NCBI GenBank assembly: GCA_029938985.1
Contig: JAOZTW010000196.1
Location: forward strand, 1-8,485
From: Bacteroidales bacterium
Lineage (GTDB): Bacteria > Bacteroidota > Bacteroidia > Bacteroidales > JAOZQN01
Reading direction: 5' to 3'
Length of the DNA stretch: 8,485 nucleotides
This document shows, piece after piece, positions 1 through 5,449 of the stretch. Numbering within the stretch: the stretch's first letter is position 1; every line of letters begins with the position of its first letter. Below the pieces are notes generated by a model. It searched no databases. It was given only the letters and a program-made list of their open reading frames with translations, and was not told the origin of the DNA. The position numbers and the translations under genes were made by a program.

Positions 1-10
1 TTTTATCTTC

Positions 11-54
11 TTCAATAAACATGCAAATATCTTGATATTATTATATTTATTGAA
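11..54. repeat. Nested inverted repeat (possible hairpin)
   Basis: TTCAATAAA at 11-19 is the exact reverse complement of TTTATTGAA at 46-54. Inside this pair, AATATC (26-31) pairs with GATATT (34-39). Neither side is followed by a T-tract on its own strand, so this is not a standard intrinsic terminator. In sequence this A+T-rich it may partly be chance. Confidence 0.35.
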
Positions 55-89
55 TAGTTTAAAAAAAAAGTTCAGTTAAAAATATCAAT

Positions 90-111
90 TATTTATTTTA
101 ATATGCCTAAA
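90..111 (+). repeat. 22-bp direct repeat, copy 1
   Basis: This stretch is identical over 22 bases to 5393-5414 in the same orientation. The core is TTTTAATATGCCTAAA. Copy 1 lies 22 bp past the stop of the minus-strand methyltransferase gene. The bases flanking the two copies are not conserved. No function is assigned. Confidence 0.7.
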
Positions 112-132
112 TCAATTCCTGATTCTTAATTC

Positions 133-663
133 TTACATGCTTTTTTTAATAAACAAGTCCCACAAAACAATTCCAACACTAACCGAGATATTAAAAGAGT
201 GTTTTGTACCAAATTGTGGGATTTCAATACAATAATTACTCATATTAATAATTTCTTGGGCTACACCTTTTACTTCGTGTCCAAAAACAAAAGCATATTT
301 TTTTTTATCATCAATTTCAAAATTTTGTAACTCAATACTGTTTTCAGTTTGCTCAATACAAACAATATCAAATCCCTGTTTTTTTAAATCATCTACTGCC
401 AATTTTGTTGTTTCAAAATACTTCCAGCTAACCGCTTTTGTGGCACCAAGAGCCGTTTTTCTTATATCATTATGAGGAGGTTTTGCAGTAATTCCGCACA
501 AATACATAGCCTCAATCAAAAAAGCATCGCTTGTTCTAAATACCGAGCCAATATTATTCATGCTTCTCACATTGTCGAGAACGACAATAAATGGAGTTTT
601 TTTTGTGGTTTTAAAATCCTCAATTGTTTTCCTATTTAACTCAATATTTCTTAATTTTCTCAT
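133..663 (-). CDS. TrmH/SpoU-family RNA 2'-O-methyltransferase
   Basis: This is predicted to be a SAM-dependent 2'-O-methyltransferase of the SPOUT (trefoil-knot) class, acting in the cytoplasm on tRNA or rRNA. All three SpoU motifs are visible. Motif 1 is LDNVRSMNNIGSVFRTSDAF (29-48), which includes the conserved Asn and the catalytic-type Arg43. Motif 2 is FVFGHEVKGV (125-134). Motif 3 is IPQFGTKHSFNISVSVGIVL (148-167), with the Ser/Asn residues that form the knot and SAM pocket. At 176 aa the protein is essentially the SPOUT domain plus a short N-terminal segment, a normal size for minimal TrmH-like enzymes. The conserved block LCGITAKPPHNDIRKTALGA (55-74) is typical of Bacteroidota members. 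The ATG at 663-661 fits because MRKLxxxELNR is the usual N-terminus of this subgroup. The target nucleotide cannot be read from sequence, so no trmH, trmL or rlmB symbol is given. The gene is transcribed divergently from sucC. Confidence 0.93.
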   Translation of the reverse strand: MRKLRNIELNRKTIEDFKTTKKTPFIVVLDNVRSMNNIGSVFRTSDAFLIEAMYLCGITAKPPHNDIRKTALGATKAVSWKYFETTKLAVDDLKKQGFDIVCIEQTENSIELQNFEIDDKKKYAFVFGHEVKGVAQEIINMSNYCIEIPQFGTKHSFNISVSVGIVLWDLFIKKSM

Positions 664-723
664 AATTTATTTTAAAAATTTTAGCAAAAATGAAAAAAAA
701 TTTTTTAATACAAATAAAAAAAT

Positions 724-731
724 TACTTTTG
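724..731 (+). promoter_or_regulatory. Candidate -7 element for sucC
   Basis: TACTTTTG matches the Bacteroidota sigma-factor -7 consensus TAnnTTTG exactly. It would give a leader of about 30 nt before the sucC ATG at 769. No good TTTG -33 element is found at the expected distance; only a T-run lies at 701-706. Chance matches are common in this A+T-rich DNA. Confidence 0.5.
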
Positions 732-733
732 TT

Positions 734-741
734 CAAAAATA
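734..741 (-). promoter_or_regulatory. Candidate -7 element for the divergent methyltransferase gene
   Basis: Read on the minus strand this is TATTTTTG, an exact TAnnTTTG match. A minus-strand TTTG at 769-766 sits 24 bp upstream of it, slightly longer than the usual spacing, and overlaps the sucC start codon. The predicted leader is about 60 nt. The element is only 2 bp from the opposing sucC -7 element. Confidence 0.28.
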
Positions 742-768
742 ATTCACAATTTATAATATATACATCAA

Positions 769-1965
769 ATGAATTTACACGAATTTCAAGGCAAACAAAT
801 ACTTAGGAAATTTGGAGTAGCTGTTCCAGAAGGAATAGTTGCCGAAACAGTTGAAGAAGCAGTAGAGGCAGCAAAAAAAATACAAGCAAGTACTAATGTA
901 ACAAGTTGGGCTGTAAAAGCACAAATTCATGCAGGCGGACGAGGAAAAGGTGGTGGCGTAAAAATCGCCAAATCAATGTCGGAAGTTGAGCAATTTGCTG
1001 GAGAAATTTTGGGTATGCAATTAATTACTCATCAAACAGGTCCTGTGGGTAAAAGAGTAAATAAAATATTGATTGAACAAAGTATATTTTACCCCAACGA
1101 TGAAGGTAAAATTGATGTAGCAGAATACTACATGAGTGTTTTACTAAACAGAGAAACAGGTCGTAACATAATAATGTATTCCTCTGAGGGTGGTATGGAT
1201 ATTGAAAAAGTAGCCGCCGAAACTCCAGAGAAAATATTTAAAGAAGAAATTGACCCAACAACTGGCATTTTACCATTTCAGGCACGTAAAATAGCTTTCA
1301 ATCTTGGTTTGAGTGGCAAGGCTTTTAAACAAATGTCTAAATTTGTTGTATTATTATATAAAGCTTATGAAAAAAGTGATTCGTCTATGTTTGAAATCAA
1401 TCCTGTTTTCAAAACTTCCGATAATTTAATTCTTGCCGCCGACTCAAAAGTTAAATTAGACGAGGACGCATTATTTCGTCAAAAAGAATTTGCAGCAATG
1501 CGAGATGTAACCGAAGAAGACCCAACAGAATTAGAAGCTGGAAAATTTGGTTTAAATTTTGTTAAGTTAGATGGTAACGTTGGTTGCATGGTAAACGGTG
1601 CCGGTCTTGCAATGGCTACAATGGATATTATAAAATTATCGGGTGGTAATCCTGCTAACTTCCTCGACGTGGGTGGAACAGCTAATGCAGAAACAGTTGA
1701 AGCTGGTTTTAGAATTATTTTGAAAGACCCTAATGTAAAAGCTATTTTAATAAATATATTTGGTGGCATTGTAAGATGCGATAGAGTAGCTCAAGGAGTA
1801 GTAGATGCCTATAAATCAATTGGTAATATTAGAGTACCTGTTCTTGTTAGACTCCAAGGAACAAATGCAATTGAAGGAAAAGAAATTATTGACAACGCTG
1901 GACTAAAAGTACATTCTGCAATAACATTACAAGAAGCCGCCAACTTAGTAAAATCAAACGTATAA
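769..1965 (+). CDS. sucC: Succinyl-CoA synthetase (ADP-forming type) beta subunit
   Basis: With the SucD alpha subunit, this protein interconverts succinyl-CoA and succinate, coupled to NDP phosphorylation, in the TCA cycle or the propionate/methylmalonyl route. The N-terminal ATP-grasp domain opens with MNLHEFQGKQ, the family signature start, which fixes the ATG. It carries the nucleotide-binding loop HAGGRGKGGGVK (54-65). Asn211 in FEINPVF (208-214) and Asp225 in AADSK (223-227) are the expected Mg2+ ligands. The C-terminal ligase domain has VNGAGLAMATMDIIKLSGG (275-293), LDVGGTAN (299-306) and the very conserved NIFGGIVRCD (329-338) near the active-site helix. The length of 398 aa is close to the E. 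coli protein (388 aa). Pro20 matches the E. coli residue and fits the ATP/ADP type. sucD is not adjacent here and must lie elsewhere. The next gene starts 1 nt after the stop, so the two are probably co-transcribed. No substitutions of key residues were seen. Confidence 0.98.
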   Translation: MNLHEFQGKQILRKFGVAVPEGIVAETVEEAVEAAKKIQASTNVTSWAVKAQIHAGGRGKGGGVKIAKSMSEVEQFAGEILGMQLITHQTGPVGKRVNKILIEQSIFYPNDEGKIDVAEYYMSVLLNRETGRNIIMYSSEGGMDIEKVAAETPEKIFKEEIDPTTGILPFQARKIAFNLGLSGKAFKQMSKFVVLLYKAYEKSDSSMFEINPVFKTSDNLILAADSKVKLDEDALFRQKEFAAMRDVTEEDPTELEAGKFGLNFVKLDGNVGCMVNGAGLAMATMDIIKLSGGNPANFLDVGGTANAETVEAGFRIILKDPNVKAILINIFGGIVRCDRVAQGVVDAYKSIGNIRVPVLVRLQGTNAIEGKEIIDNAGLKVHSAITLQEAANLVKSNV

Positions 1966-1966
1966 A

Positions 1967-2371
1967 ATGAAACCATATAAAAATAATATTCAGAAAATAG
2001 AATTTATTGAAAGTGAAAATTTGTTAATTCAAACATGGCAAAAAGATAGCGAAGACTTAGAAGAAGACGATTTTAAAAAAGAAATGCTTGAATTATCTAC
2101 GTTTTTCCTAAATTTACAACCCCAAAAGGTATTAATTGATATGCGAGAATTTTATTTTTTGGTTGTCCCTGAAATTCAAGATTGGGTTAATGAAAATGTA
2201 AATTCAAAATTGTCAAAATTACATGACACAAAAACAGCATTTGTTGTTAGTCCCGACTTTTTTACTGCTGTTTCGGTAGAACAAACTCTTGAGGAAGCAA
2301 ATGGTAAAAAACTGAATAATAAATTTTTTGAAGAATACAATCAAGCAGTAAAATGGTTGAAAAACGGTTGA
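1967..2371 (+). CDS. STAS/SpoIIAA-like small cytosolic protein
   Basis: This 134-aa protein has no signal peptide and no membrane segment. The pattern resembles the STAS/SEC14-type (SpoIIAA-like) proteins common in Bacteroidota. It shows a central beta-strand ending in KVLIDMREFYF (54-64), a helix PEIQDWVNENV (68-78), a second strand TAFVVSPDFF (90-99), then SVEQTLEE (103-110), and a closing amphipathic helix FFEEYNQAVKWL (120-131). Proteins of this fold usually act as binding or regulatory modules, but no partner can be read from the sequence. The ATG lies one base after the sucC stop, which suggests operon membership and possible translational coupling. The stop codon sits inside a periodic repeat array, so the last five or so codons are part of a repeat unit. 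The family call rests on recalled pattern, not on a search. Confidence 0.75.
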   Translation: MKPYKNNIQKIEFIESENLLIQTWQKDSEDLEEDDFKKEMLELSTFFLNLQPQKVLIDMREFYFLVVPEIQDWVNENVNSKLSKLHDTKTAFVVSPDFFTAVSVEQTLEEANGKKLNNKFFEEYNQAVKWLKNG

Positions 2372-2459
2372 AATTCCATTGAAAAACGATTGAAATTCAG
2401 TTAAAAAACGGTTGAAATTCATTTCAATTGAATTTCAACTGAATTTCAATTGAATTTCC
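2355..2459. repeat. 11/22-bp periodic repeat array
   Basis: Three 22-bp units in exact register occupy 2359-2380, 2381-2402 and 2403-2424 (core GAAAAACGGTTGAAATTC). At finer scale the whole tract is built of about nine 10-12 bp subunits of the form RRTTGAAAWWC. The last three (2426-2436, 2437-2447, 2448-2458) are exact 11-mers AAYTGAATTTC that differ at one base. The array begins inside the last codons of the STAS-like gene and fills most of the gap to the SrfC-like gene. It has no unique spacers, so it is not a CRISPR array. Confidence 0.85.
2387..2452. promoter_or_regulatory. Two mutually exclusive hairpins in the repeat array
   Basis: Stem B pairs 2387-2402 with 2437-2452 (16 bp with one G-U; the core TTGAAATTCAGTT pairs exactly with AACTGAATTTCAA). 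Stem A pairs 2411-2421 with 2429-2439 (11 bp exact, 7-nt loop). They share bases 2437-2439, so they cannot both form at full length. They lie between two co-oriented genes. Neither is followed by a U-tract, so plain termination is not obvious; attenuation, RNA processing or mRNA stabilisation are alternatives. The pairing is seen in the sequence; the function is inference. Confidence 0.4.
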
Positions 2460-2502
2460 AAAAAAATATTTTAAAAACTCTAAATAACACAAAACATAAA
2501 CT

Positions 2503-5334
2503 ATGTCAGAAAATCAAAACTTAATTCAAGAGTGTAAGCTCGTAAAACAGGTTATTCAAGATGGAATGAAGTGGGTTTCGGATAATGCCGAATCAGATAA
2601 GCAGGAAGTAACAATTTCTAATTTAAAAACATTTCGTCGTCATATAAACAGATTTGAGGCGGCAGTTCCAAAACGCCCTTCAATAGCAATATTTGGTCAA
2701 AGTCAAGTAGGAAAATCATATCTTGTTTCTAATCTTGCCAAAACACCAAAAGCATTTTCGTTGATGGTAAAAGTACCTGATACTAATGAAAATGTAGATT
2801 TTATTGAAAGAATAAATCCCCCTGGTGGAGGAAAAGAAGCCACTGGTCTCGTTTCTCGATTTACAACAAAAGACAGCTATCAACAAGGCTGGCAACCGTT
2901 TGAATTAAAGTTATTTAGTCAAGCTGATATAGTAAAAATTATTTCTAATGGTTATATGTCTGATATAACACATTATACTTATGCAATAAACAGAGACGAG
3001 ATTCAGAAAAAAATTGGTGTTTTAATGCAATCAATGTCGCAATCAGTTGTTCCTGGATTTTCGGAAGACGATGTTTATGACCTTAAAGAATATTTGAATC
3101 ATAAATTTAGAGATAATATTTTTATAAGAGACTTAAATACAATTAACTACTGGGACGACATAGCAAAAGTTATACCTTATGTTGATGCTCAAAGCAGATG
3201 GGAAATATTAGAATTTCTTTGGGGAGAACAACCATTTTTTACTGAGCTATTTAAAAAATTAAGTTACGGTTTACAAGAGGTAAATTTCTTATCCTCTGTT
3301 AGATGCGAGCTTGCCGCTTTAACTCCACAACAAGATACTATTTTAGATGTTGAAAGACTAAGAGAACTATACAAAGACGCAGGTAAAGCACCTGTTAAAA
3401 TATATGATGGAGGAAATTTTATAACTACACTCGACAGAAGTATTTTAAGTGCTTTGACCGCAGAAGTGGTTTTGCCTTTATCTGACGAAACAGCTAACGA
3501 TGTAGATAGAAAATTTTTGAAAGAAGCAGATGTACTTGACTTTCCTGGAGCAAGGTCGAGACAACAAATTCCTGAAATTACTTTTGAAGAGAAAGAAAAC
3601 GACGACAAATTACTTGTATTCCTTCGTGGTAAAGTAGCATTTTTATTTGACCGTTATAATATTAATTTTGAGGTAAGTACACTTCTTTTCTGTATGGACG
3701 ACAAACAACCAGAAGTTGCCGACCTTCCAAAATTTCTTTACGAATGGATTAAAAACTCACATGGAGGCTCGCCAAAAGAACGAGAAGCGAGAGAACGAAA
3801 ATTAGAACTTCTGGTTTCCAATAAAGATATTGAAGACCTTGTGCCACTGTTAGTTGTTTTTACTAAATTTAATATTGAACTTGCAGGAAATCCTGCAACA
3901 GAAAAAGCTGGCGAACTTGGACCTCATAATGCAAAATGGACAGCTCGTATTGGTGCAAACTTTGCAGACCAAATGGGTATTTCTGTTGGCGACGCTTGGA
4001 TTGATAACTGGAACTCATCTGGCTCGTTCAAAAATTTATTTCCACTAAGAGACCCAAAATGGTCTAAAGCAATTTATGAAGGTTTTGATACTGATGGTAA
4101 AGAAGTTAGAGTAAAAGACGAATATGTTCAAAAAATAAAAGACATGCAGAAAGCATGGGTAAATCACAAAGATGTTATTAGACATTTTCACAATCCAGAG
4201 GAGGTTTGGCGTGAATGTACAGACCTAAATAAAAGTGGATTAGATTATATTATTAAATATTTAACTCCTACTTGTAATCCTATTATTAAGCACGAGCAAA
4301 TAAAAGGACAAATTCAAGAATTAAAAGGAAAACTTTATGATGAGCTACAAATTTTTTATCAAGGTGGTTCAATTGACCAAAAACTAAAAAAAGCAAGAGT
4401 AAATGCAGCACAGGTGTTTATGAACTTGATGAAAATGCAAAAAGAAAAAAATACTTTTGGCAATATGGTTGACAAACTTGTTGTAAATGACAACCTTTCT
4501 TGGAAAATTTATTTTGACTTGATGATGGATAAACAAATTGAAACTCCACAACAAGCAACTAAAAGTAGTTCAACTAAAGATAAAACAATTCCTCTTGACC
4601 TTATAGATATGTTGAGTCAATTTATAGAAATTGATGAGGGCGAGGATGCTCAAAGTATTTTGAACAAACTAAAAGACATGTTTGGAATTGACGATGACAA
4701 AGAACTGAAAGAAATACTTGATGATAGTGGTGTTGATATTCAATCTCTAATAGAAGCTCAAAGTGGCGATTCTAAACCGCAAGACGAATTTGATAAAGCT
4801 TATATTTTTGCTGGTAACTTATTGAGCCGTTGGTTAAAACATATTGAAGAACTTAAATCAGATGAGGTTTTATTACAACTTGGCTTAAGAAAAAATATTG
4901 CTGATTTAATTATTCAAGAACTGAACAAAAATAAAAACAGAGTTAATCTTAAAAAAATTATTGCAGACGAAACAAGAGAACATGTTGAAACATTCCAACT
5001 AACAAGTAATGTGGACATTGTTGCACGTATATCGGCAAGTTTAATTAATAAATTTGTAAATTCTCTTGGTTGGGAATTTGTATCAAAAGGAGACCGACCT
5101 AAAGTTAAGAGAAACGATTCGTTACCAATATTTACTCAAGGTATAATTAAAGCTCCTGCTAAAAAAGATTTAAAACTTGGCATAGAATTTCCAGGCGAAA
5201 AATTCTTTGCAGAATGGGCAACTGGTATCAGAAACTCGTTTGAAGCAAATGTATATTTTGAAGAAAACGTAAAAGATGCTGAACGTGCAGAAGCAGATGC
5301 AAAACTTGGTGCAATACTTAAAAAAGTTAAATAA
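2503..5334 (+). CDS. SrfC-like P-loop NTPase ('putative virulence factor' family)
   Basis: This 943-aa cytosolic-looking protein has no signal peptide or clear membrane helix. An N-terminal helix is followed by a Walker A/G1 motif GQSQVGKS (65-72). The family-diagnostic block INPPGGGKEATGLVSRF (104-120) comes next, then a G3-like VLDFPGARSR (344-353) and a G4-like VVFTKFN (451-457). The P-loop, the INPPGGGKEATGLV block and LDFPG in this order match the SrfC/Virul_Fac family as I recall it. These are large, dynamin-like-sized GTPase-type proteins named from the Salmonella srfABC operon, and their biochemical role is poorly defined. The C-terminal half is mostly helical. A hydrophilic linker (684-696, Ser/Thr/Lys) and an acidic stretch (about 706-745) separate it from a last domain of about 180 residues. 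No srfA- or srfB-like gene is in the window. The gene follows the STAS-like gene after 131 bp of repeats and ends at a terminator. No promoter was recognised. The family call is firm; the function is not. Confidence 0.85.
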   Translation: MSENQNLIQECKLVKQVIQDGMKWVSDNAESDKQEVTISNLKTFRRHINRFEAAVPKRPSIAIFGQSQVGKSYLVSNLAKTPKAFSLMVKVPDTNENVDFIERINPPGGGKEATGLVSRFTTKDSYQQGWQPFELKLFSQADIVKIISNGYMSDITHYTYAINRDEIQKKIGVLMQSMSQSVVPGFSEDDVYDLKEYLNHKFRDNIFIRDLNTINYWDDIAKVIPYVDAQSRWEILEFLWGEQPFFTELFKKLSYGLQEVNFLSSVRCELAALTPQQDTILDVERLRELYKDAGKAPVKIYDGGNFITTLDRSILSALTAEVVLPLSDETANDVDRKFLKEADVLDFPGARSRQQIPEITFEEKENDDKLLVFLRGKVAFLFDRYNINFEVSTLLFCMDDKQPEVADLPKFLYEWIKNSHGGSPKEREARERKLELLVSNKDIEDLVPLLVVFTKFNIELAGNPATEKAGELGPHNAKWTARIGANFADQMGISVGDAWIDNWNSSGSFKNLFPLRDPKWSKAIYEGFDTDGKEVRVKDEYVQKIKDMQKAWVNHKDVIRHFHNPEEVWRECTDLNKSGLDYIIKYLTPTCNPIIKHEQIKGQIQELKGKLYDELQIFYQGGSIDQKLKKARVNAAQVFMNLMKMQKEKNTFGNMVDKLVVNDNLSWKIYFDLMMDKQIETPQQATKSSSTKDKTIPLDLIDMLSQFIEIDEGEDAQSILNKLKDMFGIDDDKELKEILDDSGVDIQSLIEAQSGDSKPQDEFDKAYIFAGNLLSRWLKHIEELKSDEVLLQLGLRKNIADLIIQELNKNKNRVNLKKIIADETREHVETFQLTSNVDIVARISASLINKFVNSLGWEFVSKGDRPKVKRNDSLPIFTQGIIKAPAKKDLKLGIEFPGEKFFAEWATGIRNSFEANVYFEENVKDAERAEADAKLGAILKKVK

Positions 5335-5367
5335 AATATAGCGTTTTATTCTACCGCCAAATTTTTC

Positions 5368-5402
5368 AATAGCTTGTAATTTTTTTACAAGCTATTTATT
5401 TT
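5368..5402 (+). terminator. Intrinsic terminator after the SrfC-like gene
   Basis: AATAGCTTGTAA (5368-5379) pairs perfectly with TTACAAGCTATT (5385-5396), giving a 12-bp stem with a 5-nt T loop, followed by TATTTT. It begins 33 bp after the stop codon. The 3' arm overlaps the first bases of the 22-bp repeat copy at 5393-5414. Confidence 0.85.
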
Positions 5403-5414
5403 AATATGCCTAAA
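5393..5414 (+). repeat. 22-bp direct repeat, copy 2
   Basis: This stretch is identical to 90-111. It starts in the 3' arm of the terminator hairpin, covers its T-rich tail and extends into the upstream region of the ankyrin gene. Copy 1 has no comparable hairpin, so the shared sequence is not simply a shared terminator. Confidence 0.7.
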
Positions 5415-5449
5415 ATGATTTTTTAAACATACATTAAAAACAACAAAAA

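Larger units (their letters stand above)
1..132. other. Non-coding stretch left of the RNA methyltransferase gene
   Basis: This very A+T-rich segment lies downstream of the minus-strand methyltransferase gene. It holds a nested inverted repeat (11-54) and one copy of a 22-bp repeat (90-111), both listed separately. On the minus strand an ATG at 22-20 opens MFIEEDK and runs off the left edge. It could be the start of the next minus-strand gene, but seven codons are not enough to call it. I see no convincing U-tailed terminator for the methyltransferase gene. Confidence 0.6.

Noticed and set aside
1..22. Minus-strand start (MFIEEDK) of a gene running off the left edge
   Set aside because: Seven codons with no convincing promoter; cannot be judged from this window.
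1..79. Plus-strand frame open from the left edge (stop at 77-79) as the tail of an upstream gene
   Set aside because: Only about 25 Leu/Asn/Lys-rich codons in A+T-rich sequence; equally likely by chance.
560..742. Plus-strand open frame of 60 codons overlapping the methyltransferase gene start
   Set aside because: Mostly antisense to the conserved methyltransferase gene and then A+T-rich intergenic DNA; low-complexity Phe/Lys/Asn composition, no recognisable motif.
1479..1769. Minus-strand open frame inside sucC
   Set aside because: Fully antisense to the conserved ligase domain of sucC; no promoter or motif of its own.
2355..2459. CRISPR-like array
   Set aside because: Repeats are directly adjacent with 11/22-bp period and no unique spacers; no cas genes nearby.
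3264..3608. Minus-strand open frame inside the SrfC-like gene
   Set aside because: Ser/Leu-rich antisense shadow of conserved coding sequence, including the LDFPG region.
3854..4048. Second plus-strand frame inside the SrfC-like gene
   Set aside because: Lies entirely within a longer intact gene with clear family motifs; no start context or domain.
112..5392. Integrated element bounded by the 22-bp direct repeats
   Set aside because: The interval holds housekeeping genes (a TrmH-family methyltransferase and sucC) and no integrase or transposase; attachment-site duplication is not supported.
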